In this document: positions 14,101 through 21,006 of the stretch, piece by piece
How positions within the stretch are numbered: position 1 is the first letter of the stretch
Layout: each line of letters starts with the position of its first letter
NCBI GenBank assembly: GCA_013911195.1
Contig: JACETS010000023.1
Location: 1-21,006, forward strand
Reading direction: 5' to 3'
Origin: Verrucomicrobiales bacterium
GTDB lineage: Bacteria; Verrucomicrobiota; Verrucomicrobiia; Verrucomicrobiales; DEV007
DNA: 21,006 nt
Translations under genes and position numbers: made by a program
Notes under the pieces: generated by a model
Told to the model about the DNA's origin: nothing
Seen by the model: only the letters and a program-made list of their open reading frames with translations
The model's database searches: none

Positions 14101-15375
14101 TCATTCTTTAATTAACCACCCTGAAGTGACGATCTCATCAATGATTACCTGATTCTTTCCACCGAGTTCTTTTGGATATTGAATTTTTAGTGTTAGAAAA
14201 CGAATAGACTGTCCTGATTCAACTATTCTAGATAGTTGATCATCTGCTCTACTTCCTCTTTTGATATATCCATAAACAGCCTCTGTGTCCTCAGGATTTC
14301 TCAGATATAAGCAGCGATATATATCCTCTTCAAATTGATAATTGAAATAATTATCTGAACTCGCATTTAACCTCATTAAGGTTGAGTTTCTTGGTTTTTT
14401 AGAAATGAATTCTCTAAGTGTGATTTCTGAGTAACCGACAAAGGATTCCCAATCTACAACAATTCTATCATTCTCAAAAGCAAGTATGACCGGTAAAATA
14501 CTGAAATCTGGAAAGCTGACCTTAATCAAATACAATCCATCAATAATCCCTGTACCCTGTTCTCCTGCAGAGCTAATTCTTCTGTAAGCTATTGGTCCAT
14601 CATCGGCATTTTGGTAGTATTTACGCATCAGTGGAATTACTCGCTCGTAAGATCTTGATAGTTTTATTTTGGCTTCAATATCTTCAGAGTTGAGAAATTC
14701 TTCTAAGGACGCAGAAACTAATTTATGGAGTTCGAGGGAGTCCATTTGATTTCGCAAATCATCAAAAGTTTTACTCTTGGGGATTAAGCTATTTTCTTTT
14801 TCCGGGGTTTTAGATTCGAAAAATGCCTCTATTCCTTTCATTGCCGCATTGTTCTTAGTAATGCCTTTGAAACTGATGTAAACTACCAGAGAAGTGACTA
14901 TTAGTGCGATAAGTGTAAATATGATCCTATTTGATCTTTTGCCTGAACTTACTTCATCTGCATTTTCTTCCCAATTGAGTATTTTACTTTGAGATATTGC
15001 AAATTCTTGGGCGAGTTCTGCCTGTTTCTTTACGAACTCTTCATCAAATTCAAGATCTTCAGTACTTTTGAAATTTTCTGGTTCTGATTTTTTAGATTTA
15101 CTGTCCTCGTCTGATAGATCTCGTTGTTGATTTATTATATTGTCATTAACAGTGTTTTCTTGAATTAGATTTTCGACTATTATTTCTGGCTTATCAGTCT
15201 TTTTATCAGGCAGTGAATTGATAGCAGATGCTAGGGGAATTAACCTAGATTGAACGTCATCGATAGTTTTTTTACAACCAGGGCATCGGATCTTGTTATT
15301 TTTTGGAAGCTCACTTACACGAATAGCATATTCGCAGTAAGGACAATTTATGTCACCCTGATCGTCTTGGTTCAT
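14101..15375 (-). CDS. Zinc-ribbon membrane protein, paralogue A (unknown function)
   Basis: A 424-residue protein with the same design as the gene downstream: a zinc ribbon at the N-terminus (Cys11-x2-Cys14, Cys31-x2-Cys34), an acidic, probably disordered region (about 60-145), one membrane helix (about 150-170), and an extracytoplasmic domain of about 250 residues. Landmarks shared with the paralogue are 'FLNSEDI' (about 227-233), 'WESFVG' (about 309-314), 'EFISKKP' (about 322-328), 'DIYRCLYL' (about 351-358), 'YGYIKRGS' (about 368-375) and 'NQVIIDEI' (about 408-415). I do not recognise the domain. It lies 57 bases downstream of the penicillin-binding protein gene on the same strand, suggesting co-transcription and a possible cell-envelope role; that is inference. 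Confidence 0.85.
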   Translation of the reverse strand: MNQDDQGDINCPYCEYAIRVSELPKNNKIRCPGCKKTIDDVQSRLIPLASAINSLPDKKTDKPEIIVENLIQENTVNDNIINQQRDLSDEDSKSKKSEPENFKSTEDLEFDEEFVKKQAELAQEFAISQSKILNWEENADEVSSGKRSNRIIFTLIALIVTSLVVYISFKGITKNNAAMKGIEAFFESKTPEKENSLIPKSKTFDDLRNQMDSLELHKLVSASLEEFLNSEDIEAKIKLSRSYERVIPLMRKYYQNADDGPIAYRRISSAGEQGTGIIDGLYLIKVSFPDFSILPVILAFENDRIVVDWESFVGYSEITLREFISKKPRNSTLMRLNASSDNYFNYQFEEDIYRCLYLRNPEDTEAVYGYIKRGSRADDQLSRIVESGQSIRFLTLKIQYPKELGGKNQVIIDEIVTSGWLIKE

Positions 15376-15432
15376 AGCGCGGAAGTTTATGAATCTAAGG
15401 TATTACTTTTTTGATCGAAAATCGATTAAAAA

Positions 15433-17883
15433 TCAGTCGATATCGGGAATTGCAATTTTCTGTGGAGGAGCGATTAAGATGGAGCTTTTGTTATCACCTA
15501 ATATCTTAGGGGTTACTGCGGTGGCTTTTAAAGGTTTTTCCTCAGCATTGACAGGTTTGGCTCTCAAAACTGGCTGGATTGATGCATATGGATCCGATTC
15601 TCCAAGAACAGTAGGGGATCCAAGGAAAACCGCTTCAGTTGAATTATTTGCTATCGGTTGGGGTTTATTGCTATTTAAATTGCTAATGATAGGGCTTCTA
15701 ATAGAATCAAGCCCAGTCGAGTGAATCTGACAATATTTATGAAAGCTCATTTTCTTATCAATAATTTCTTCATAAGTGACTCTTATGATCTTCCTAGTTC
15801 CTTCTTCTTCTCCCGCTATTTCTTCATAGCATGAGTCGGTGGCTCTTAAACCAGATTTTGAACATATTTCTATTGTCGTTACACTGTCTGGCATTTCGAT
15901 TGGTTTGGATGGGAAAAGATCCAATGAGGTGTTAACCGCATCAACCCATATGGGTAAGACTGTATTCTTGCTGAACGCGCCTCGGTAAATCATTTTTGGT
16001 TTATCAAAACCTGCCCACACTCCACAAGTGACTGAGCTATTATAACCAATAAACCATTGATCTGTAAAATTATAAGCCGTTCCAGTCTTGCCGGCTGCGG
16101 ACTTATCCCTTAATCCATATTTTTCATATGCAAGCTTCCCAGTTCCGTTAGAAAGAGATTCTTTCAAGCAGCTATGAACTTGATAAGCTGCAGCGGTGCT
16201 TAATACCTGTTTTTTTTGTGGTTTTTTTTCCTTGTAAATTGCAGTCCCATTTGAATTCTCGATGGATGAAATTAGGTAAATGGATTCAATATTCTGACCT
16301 TGATTTGGAAATATAGTAAACGCTCTACATAGTTCCTCTAAACTTGTAGCACTACTTCCAAGAAATGATTTATCATATTCATCAATTGATGATTTGATAC
16401 CAGCTTTTTTAACAAGATCTACAACTTTTTTGCGCCCTATTGTTTTTCCTAGTCTAACAGTTGCTGCATTTTTAGAATTATAAAGTGCCTCTCTAGCTGT
16501 GATATTACCAACATATGAAACAGTTTGTGATTCGCTTCCCCATTCACCAAGGATTCCTGTGTTCCCTCCTATGGCAACTGATCTATTGTCAATTGGAGAA
16601 TCATTCAGAATAGAACCTGGAAAAAATTTTCCGCTTTCAAAGGCTGTGGCATAAACAAAAGGTTTAAAAGCCGTGCCAGTTGGTCGTTTTGACTGTATTG
16701 CTCTATTGAATTGGCTATGCTTGAAATTTCTACCTCCCACTAGAGCGATAACGGCACCCGAATCATTTTCAATCATTATAAGTGCGCCTTGTAAATAATC
16801 TGGCAGTGTATTTTGTGAAGTTTGGAGCTTTAGAGTATTTGGTACGCTTGCTCTTTCTTGATATTTTGAGTATGACAGATGTTTAAATTCTGGGTGTGAT
16901 TCAGCTTTAGTTAGGTTTCTGAGCAGACTTTGTATAGAGGCTTTTTGTGTCTCATTATCAATAGTTGTATGAATCTTAAGTCCACCTTTCCCTGCTTTTT
17001 CAAGCCCGATGATTTTCAGTGCTTTCAATCTCACCATTTCTTGAACATAAGAATTTTGATCAGCTATTGAATTTACAAGTTTTATTGGGATTTTTTTTAA
17101 TTCAGTTAGTTCTGTTTCTGAAATCATTCCCTCAGCTTGCATTCTATTCAAAACATGATTTCTAGCTTTTGTAGACTTATCAATATTATTTCTAGGTGAA
17201 AGCCTTGAGGGGTTTTTTATTAATCCACATATAGTTGCAGCCTCTAATAAATTTATTTCCGATGTGGACTTCCCGAAATAGCCTCTAGCTGCTGATTCAA
17301 TCCCAAAGTGGCCGCTGCCGAAATAAATTCTGTTTAAGTAATGTTCTAGAATTTCTGATTTGGTGAAATTCTGTTCTATTCTGTTCGCAAGGAATGCCTC
17401 AATCATTTTGTTATCTAAATTTCGAACACTCTTGAGTTCTATATAACATTGCTTCGCAAGCTGCTGAGTTATGGTACTCGCTCCTTGAGTGATTCGTTTT
17501 GCTTTAATATTTAGAATTATTGCTCTTGCTATTCCAATAAAGTCTACACCTTGGTGTTCAAGAAATCTTGAATCCTCGACTGCAGTCAGAGCCTGTATGA
17601 CATGGTAGGGAACTTTTTCTAATTTAATAGGCCTTCTATCTTCAATTTTAATTTGGCCGATTTCGATTCCTTTGCGGTCATAAATTCTGCTAGGAACCTC
17701 TAATTTAGTTATTGCAGCGAGATCGAATTTTTGGGCTTTCTCATGTTTTGTTTTAAGAATAGAAACACCATAAAATCCCACAATTGTCATTGGTACTATC
17801 AATAATAGTATTAGAATTTGAAACCATCTTCTCTTATAGAGTTTTGGTCTGCTTTTTCTCCTGTTTTGATTGTTATAAACCAT
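15433..17883 (-). CDS. Class A penicillin-binding protein (PBP1A-type), with Thr at the catalytic Ser position
   Basis: An 816-residue bifunctional peptidoglycan synthase: glycosyltransferase GT51 polymerises lipid II and the transpeptidase cross-links stem peptides. There is a cytoplasmic basic N-terminus, a membrane anchor (about 20-43), then GT51 with 'EDSRFLEHQGVD' (catalytic Glu103), 'QGASTITQQLAKQ' (about 133-145) and 'YLNRIYFGSGHFGIE' (about 182-196). In the transpeptidase domain the SxN motif is SKN (470-472) and KTGT is at 599-602. The first motif reads T404-A-F-K407 rather than SxxK. The codon is ACG, so this is not a simple ambiguity. A Cys-containing 'CSKSGLRATDSC' segment (about 674-685), often found in PBP1A C-termini, and a Pro-rich tail follow. 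It probably leads a unit with the two zinc-ribbon genes and is divergent from the midA-like gene. Confidence 0.93.
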   Translation of the reverse strand: MVYNNQNRRKSRPKLYKRRWFQILILLLIVPMTIVGFYGVSILKTKHEKAQKFDLAAITKLEVPSRIYDRKGIEIGQIKIEDRRPIKLEKVPYHVIQALTAVEDSRFLEHQGVDFIGIARAIILNIKAKRITQGASTITQQLAKQCYIELKSVRNLDNKMIEAFLANRIEQNFTKSEILEHYLNRIYFGSGHFGIESAARGYFGKSTSEINLLEAATICGLIKNPSRLSPRNNIDKSTKARNHVLNRMQAEGMISETELTELKKIPIKLVNSIADQNSYVQEMVRLKALKIIGLEKAGKGGLKIHTTIDNETQKASIQSLLRNLTKAESHPEFKHLSYSKYQERASVPNTLKLQTSQNTLPDYLQGALIMIENDSGAVIALVGGRNFKHSQFNRAIQSKRPTGTAFKPFVYATAFESGKFFPGSILNDSPIDNRSVAIGGNTGILGEWGSESQTVSYVGNITAREALYNSKNAATVRLGKTIGRKKVVDLVKKAGIKSSIDEYDKSFLGSSATSLEELCRAFTIFPNQGQNIESIYLISSIENSNGTAIYKEKKPQKKQVLSTAAAYQVHSCLKESLSNGTGKLAYEKYGLRDKSAAGKTGTAYNFTDQWFIGYNSSVTCGVWAGFDKPKMIYRGAFSKNTVLPIWVDAVNTSLDLFPSKPIEMPDSVTTIEICSKSGLRATDSCYEEIAGEEEGTRKIIRVTYEEIIDKKMSFHKYCQIHSTGLDSIRSPIISNLNSNKPQPIANNSTEAVFLGSPTVLGESDPYASIQPVLRAKPVNAEEKPLKATAVTPKILGDNKSSILIAPPQKIAIPDID

Positions 17884-17924
17884 TATTCGTACCTATTACA
17901 TCGTATATATAACAAGTTTGAACT

Positions 17925-17953
17925 ATTATAAATCAAAGAAAATGTCTGAGCAA
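17925..17953 (-). promoter_or_regulatory. Candidate promoter for the PBP gene
   Basis: Read on the - strand: TTGCTC (17948-17953), 17 bases, then a perfect TATAAT (17925-17930). A start near 17917 gives a leader of about 34 bases to the PBP ATG. The -35 lies inside the 5' end of the divergent midA-like gene, because only 58 bases separate the two starts. Confidence 0.35.
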
Positions 17954-19078
17954 GTTAACGAATGTAATTCTAAGAGTAATCAGATTCTTTTTGATATTAT
18001 TATCAAAGAGATTGATGAAGAAAATGGATTCATTTCATTTGATCGTTTTATGGAATTAGCTTTGTATCATTCAAAATTAGGCTACTACACAAAGAAAAAT
18101 AAAAGGGTCGGTAAAGATGGGGATTTTATTACATCTGTCAGCATAGGTAAATGTTATGGAACCATTCTTGCCCGTTATTTTGAATCGATAATTGAGGATC
18201 GATTTCATAAAGAAAAGCAAATTGTAATCGTTGAATTTGGTGCCGAAAATGGTGATTTGGCTTTGGATGTAATGACTGAATTGAAAAATATTTTGAACAA
18301 AGTGCTATTCAAAAAAATTAAATATATAGTTGTAGAGCCCTTTGATTCAAAAAGAAAAGAACTGGAACTAAGGTTACACTCGAATAGAGCAGAAAATTAT
18401 TCTATAGTGCCTGATCTCAGAAAAGAAAAAAATTTAAATGGTTTTGTAATGGGTAATGAGGTTTTAGATGCAATGCCCTTCAGGCGAGTAAGAATGAAAA
18501 ACGGTAAGTGGATTGAGTTGGGTGTTGGCTTTAAGAGATCAGAAGATAAAAGCTTTCTTATTGAGGCCGAAAGGAATGTTCAATGTGAATTATTATCTGA
18601 ATATGTTTCAAAGATCTCTAATGTAGCGCCAGAAGGATTCACAACTGAAGTCAATGTTGGACTCAAAGGCTTTCTCAAAAATATATACTTAAGCTTTTCA
18701 AATCTTAGTGGATTATTTGTGGATTATGGAAATAACCATGATGAATTAATAGTATCAAATCGATTAGATGGAACAGTTCGAGGATATTCTGGACACAGAT
18801 ATATCAAAAATTTTCTTAAATCACCTGGCAGCCATGACATAACCGCCAATGTTAATTTTGATTACTTTCAAGAGATTGCAGAAGAATGTGGATTCGATAT
18901 AGGTGAACCGGTTGATCAGTATCGCTTTCTAACTAATGCTGCAAAAGAGTGGTTGCTTGAAATTGAAACTAGCGAAATTGAAAGAATAGAAAAAGACAAA
19001 GTTATTAATCAATTTAAAATGCTTATTCATCCCACAATAATGGGAACTTCATTTAAGGTCTTAGAGTTTAAAAAATAA
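17942..19078 (+). CDS. SAM-dependent methyltransferase of the MidA/NDUFAF7 (DUF185) family
   Basis: A 378-residue protein matching the family whose mitochondrial member NDUFAF7/MidA methylates an arginine of complex I subunit NDUFS2; bacterial substrates are mostly unknown. Start is the ATG at 17942; a TTG at 17918 would add eight residues. Family landmarks in order: 'ALYHSKLGYYT', 'GKDGDFITSVSIG', SAM-binding 'VEFGAENGDLALDVM' (usually 'EiGaG.G'), 'GNEVLDAMPFRR', 'GLFVDYG', 'GTVRGYSGHRY', 'PGSHDITANVNFDYF' and 'HPTIMGTSFKVL' at the end. In the glycine-rich loop the family's second Gly is Ala and the next Gly is Glu (GAENG). It is divergent from the PBP gene and convergent with the next gene, five bases apart, with no hairpin between them. 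Confidence 0.88.
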   Translation: MSEQVNECNSKSNQILFDIIIKEIDEENGFISFDRFMELALYHSKLGYYTKKNKRVGKDGDFITSVSIGKCYGTILARYFESIIEDRFHKEKQIVIVEFGAENGDLALDVMTELKNILNKVLFKKIKYIVVEPFDSKRKELELRLHSNRAENYSIVPDLRKEKNLNGFVMGNEVLDAMPFRRVRMKNGKWIELGVGFKRSEDKSFLIEAERNVQCELLSEYVSKISNVAPEGFTTEVNVGLKGFLKNIYLSFSNLSGLFVDYGNNHDELIVSNRLDGTVRGYSGHRYIKNFLKSPGSHDITANVNFDYFQEIAEECGFDIGEPVDQYRFLTNAAKEWLLEIETSEIERIEKDKVINQFKMLIHPTIMGTSFKVLEFKK

Positions 19079-19083
19079 TACTA

Positions 19084-20376
19084 CTAAAGGTTTTCAATTC
19101 TATATAAATGAGTTTTGCTTCGTGCATAAATCGCCTTTCCAGAAATTGCAGGTGATGCCATGAATCCGCTATCTAGCTTGTTTTTGGAAATTAAATTATA
19201 ATCTCCTCCTGGCGCAATAATGTAACAATGACCCATTTCACTAAAGAAATATAATTTTCCATCTGCGAAAATTGGTGAAGCTGAGTAATGGCCCGGCATG
19301 CGATCACTCCAGCTTGATTCGCCGGTTTTAGCATCTAAGCATGTTAGAATACCTTCATCTGTTGTCATATAAAGTTGGTCTCCGACAATGATGGGCGATG
19401 AACGCTTAGGAACTCTCTTAAAAATGTCCCAGTTAATATGTGTGCCGCTGATGTCACCAGCTGCGCTTGGATCAATTTTCACTGAAATCAGATGAGGTTT
19501 ACCATATCCAGAATTTATGATGGCATTATCTTTATAAATTACAGTTCTAGAGGCATTTGAATATCCAGAGTACGTAATATTCCAAAGCTCTTTACCGTTA
19601 ATTGGATTATAGGCAAAGCAGGATTTAGCTCCTGGACTTATCATTATAGTTTTTCCAGAAACTTTCAAAAATGTCGGAGTTGTGTATGCTTTTCTTAAAT
19701 CTCCGTCACCACGAATTTTTCCATCAGGTTCAACATCATCCCATTTTGTAGACCTTTCGGTCTTCCATTTAGTTATTCCTGTTTTCTTATCTAAAGCAAT
19801 TATGTACTGAAAGTCGACTCCGTCCATTGTCAGAATTAACATATCTTGGAATAGGATAGGTGAAGATCCTGGTCCTCTAAAGTGGCGGCATTCGAGGTCT
19901 GTTCTTCTCCAAATCTCCTTGCCAGTATTAGTATCGATTGCGGTGGTTCCGTAACTACCAAAGTGAATGTAAACTACACCCTTCTCAATCACCGGGGAGG
20001 GTGAGCCGTAACTATTAACATTATTGCCCAACGGTTCGACAGTTTCATTATTAAATAGGCTCAACCTATATTTGATTTTCCCATCCTTTTTATCAATGCA
20101 AATACCTTCCATTAATTTTCCATTGGCTGATGAGTTTGTGATCCATATTTGATCGTCCCAGATAACGGGTGATGACCATGCCTTACCATCAATTTTTGTC
20201 TTCCAAGCTATGTTTTTCTCTTCTGACCAAGTAGTGGGTAAGCCTCTTTCGCCAACCACAATTCCATTGCCATTAGGGCCTCTGAACTCGGGCCATTGAT
20301 CCTTTGATATGGGTTCAGCATATCCGATAGATAATAGGATTGGGAATAGGTATAAATAATGTTTTTTATTTGGCAT
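19084..20376 (-). CDS. Exported PQQ-type beta-propeller protein
   Basis: A 430-residue exported protein with a signal peptide (about 1-20, GYA|EP). The mature start has 'WPEFRGPNGNGI', the usual opening of secreted PQQ-like propellers in Planctomycetes and Verrucomicrobia. Repeated propeller strands follow, such as 'NIAWKTKIDGKAWSSPVI', 'AIDTNTGKEIWR', 'ALDKKTGITKWK', 'AYNPINGKELWN' and 'CLDAKTGESSW', each with the xDxxTGxxxW-type tryptophan-docking motif. Many such proteins do not bind PQQ; no dehydrogenase catalytic set or heme motif is visible here. It might be a structural or BamB-like assembly protein or a periplasmic binding propeller. Function beyond the fold is unknown. It appears monocistronic. 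Confidence 0.85.
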   Translation of the reverse strand: MPNKKHYLYLFPILLSIGYAEPISKDQWPEFRGPNGNGIVVGERGLPTTWSEEKNIAWKTKIDGKAWSSPVIWDDQIWITNSSANGKLMEGICIDKKDGKIKYRLSLFNNETVEPLGNNVNSYGSPSPVIEKGVVYIHFGSYGTTAIDTNTGKEIWRRTDLECRHFRGPGSSPILFQDMLILTMDGVDFQYIIALDKKTGITKWKTERSTKWDDVEPDGKIRGDGDLRKAYTTPTFLKVSGKTIMISPGAKSCFAYNPINGKELWNITYSGYSNASRTVIYKDNAIINSGYGKPHLISVKIDPSAAGDISGTHINWDIFKRVPKRSSPIIVGDQLYMTTDEGILTCLDAKTGESSWSDRMPGHYSASPIFADGKLYFFSEMGHCYIIAPGGDYNLISKNKLDSGFMASPAISGKAIYARSKTHLYRIENL

Positions 20377-20565
20377 AGCTGATTTTTTCTATTGTTAACT
20401 ATGACTCGATTCAAGAGACGAGGTCTTTAATTCATATTTTGGCAACATATGAATAAAATATACAGTAAAAATTAGGTTTATTAAGAGGTCTTTTAAGGCA
20501 TTAGCCTTGTTAGACAATATAATTCTGACTAGGCTCGTGAAGTTGATTTCATATAATAACTAATA
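20377..20565. other. Intergenic region with possible promoter for the 3'-partial gene
   Basis: This 189-base divergent gap serves the propeller gene (- strand) and the partial gene (+ strand). It is AT-rich with no coding frame. It contains a short hairpin AAGGC-ATTA-GCCTT (20495-20508) directly upstream of a TATAAT box. Confidence 0.5.
20495..20523 (+). promoter_or_regulatory. Candidate promoter with overlapping short inverted repeat
   Basis: A perfect TATAAT lies at 20518-20523, with only a poor -35 (AAGGCA, 20495-20500) at 17-base spacing. The inverted repeat AAGGC/GCCTT (20495-20508) covers the -35 position, which could be an operator compensating for the weak -35. The start codon would be about 42 bases downstream of the -10. 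Confidence 0.3.
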
Positions 20566-21006
20566 TTGAATAAAAAAATTCGGCAAAAAACTAGTAAAGG
20601 GGATGTCGCGATTAGTTTGAATCGTGAGCGTTCCGCTTTGATCATTTCAGAGGAAATAGAAGCTAGTAATTTAATTGGCGCGGTTTTAAGAAATTTGGGA
20701 TACCAAACTAAATCCTGTGATTCGATAAAAAAGGCATACAAATCTTACAATAATCAATCACTAGTTGTTTTCTATTCTACTTCTAGCAAAGAAACAATAA
20801 TTGAATTTTTTAAGAAATTTAATCATAAAAAAAATCACGAAAAGGTTACTAAATATTTAGTAATTGGATCTATGGATAGTGAATTTTTGAGCCGATACGC
20901 AGATTTTAATATTTCATCTCCGTTAAATTCAAATGAATTTCTTGAGGAGATTGTAGAAGTTGATCGCAATATTTTTGATTCTAAACAGAGCGTTACCGGT
21001 AATTGG
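20566..21006 (+). CDS. Protein starting with a degenerate receiver-like domain (3' partial)
   Basis: The frame is open for 147 codons to the end of the window. The start is a TTG at 20566, since no ATG or GTG occurs early and a stop lies just upstream at 20557. Residues about 23-132 show the alternating beta/alpha pattern of a response-regulator receiver: 'ALIISEEIEASNLIGAVLRN', then 'LGYQTKSCDSIKKAY', 'SLVVFYSTS', 'KYLVIGSMDS' and 'SSPLNSNEFLEEI'. The phosphoacceptor Asp (after SLVVF) and the conserved Lys before Pro are missing, so this would be a pseudo-receiver. Such domains often head sensor kinases or sigma-54 activators, but the rest is outside the window. The domain call is from pattern only. 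Confidence 0.55.
   Translation, partial: MNKKIRQKTSKGDVAISLNRERSALIISEEIEASNLIGAVLRNLGYQTKSCDSIKKAYKSYNNQSLVVFYSTSSKETIIEFFKKFNHKKNHEKVTKYLVIGSMDSEFLSRYADFNISSPLNSNEFLEEIVEVDRNIFDSKQSVTGNW

Noticed and set aside
15389..15724. Open frame of 111 codons on the + strand with a hydrophobic stretch
   Set aside because: It lies antisense over the well-supported PBP gene 3' end and its start lies in the short gap; composition follows the PBP codons in antisense.
17918..17941. TTG start for the methyltransferase at 17918
   Set aside because: It adds eight Lys/Tyr-rich residues without family support, while an ATG at 17942 is available.
20529..20741. Open frame of 70 codons on the - strand
   Set aside because: It is antisense to the partial receiver-like gene and has no recognisable features.

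Overview
The window looks like a piece of an AT-rich Verrucomicrobiota chromosome, probably a marine Opitutales/Puniceicoccales-type bacterium. This is inferred from a PEP-CTERM protein ending in RRRR, a secreted protein of the verrucomicrobial TIGR02597 type, a Tat-exported Gfo/Idh/MocA oxidoreductase, a 'WPEFRGPNG' PQQ-type propeller protein, and starts without Shine-Dalgarno sequences. No search could be run, so the taxon is provisional.

Region 1 (1-8750, + strand) is a compact type II secretion (T2SS) operon: gspG (5' end outside the window), gspH, gspI, gspJ, gspK, a gspL-like gene, a gspM-like gene, a secreted protein with a GspC/PilP-like domain, and the secretin gspD. Three junctions are 4-base ATGA overlaps and one has a 1-base gap, so translational coupling is likely. 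GspG-K would build the pseudopilus, L and M the inner-membrane platform, and the C/P-like protein would link it to the GspD channel. GspE, GspF and the prepilin peptidase are not in the window.

Region 2 (8751-12799) holds separately transcribed genes. They are an abundant-looking secreted protein with an internal duplication (9002-9964) followed by two hairpins, a Tat-signal oxidoreductase (10155-11537), a 500-base gap containing a possible gene remnant and an inverted repeat, and a PEP-CTERM protein (12038-12643) with a strong intrinsic terminator.

Region 3 (12800-17883, - strand) appears to be one transcription unit: a class A penicillin-binding protein followed by two distantly paralogous membrane proteins, each with an N-terminal zinc ribbon and a conserved extracytoplasmic domain. 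The penicillin-binding protein has Thr where the catalytic Ser is expected. The association of these three genes is the least explained part of the window.

Region 4 (17942-21006) has a MidA/NDUFAF7-type methyltransferase divergent from the PBP gene, a convergent exported PQQ-propeller protein, and the 5' part of a gene that starts with a degenerate receiver-like domain lacking the phosphoacceptor Asp.

No CRISPR array, tRNA, rRNA, insertion sequence or phage gene was seen.
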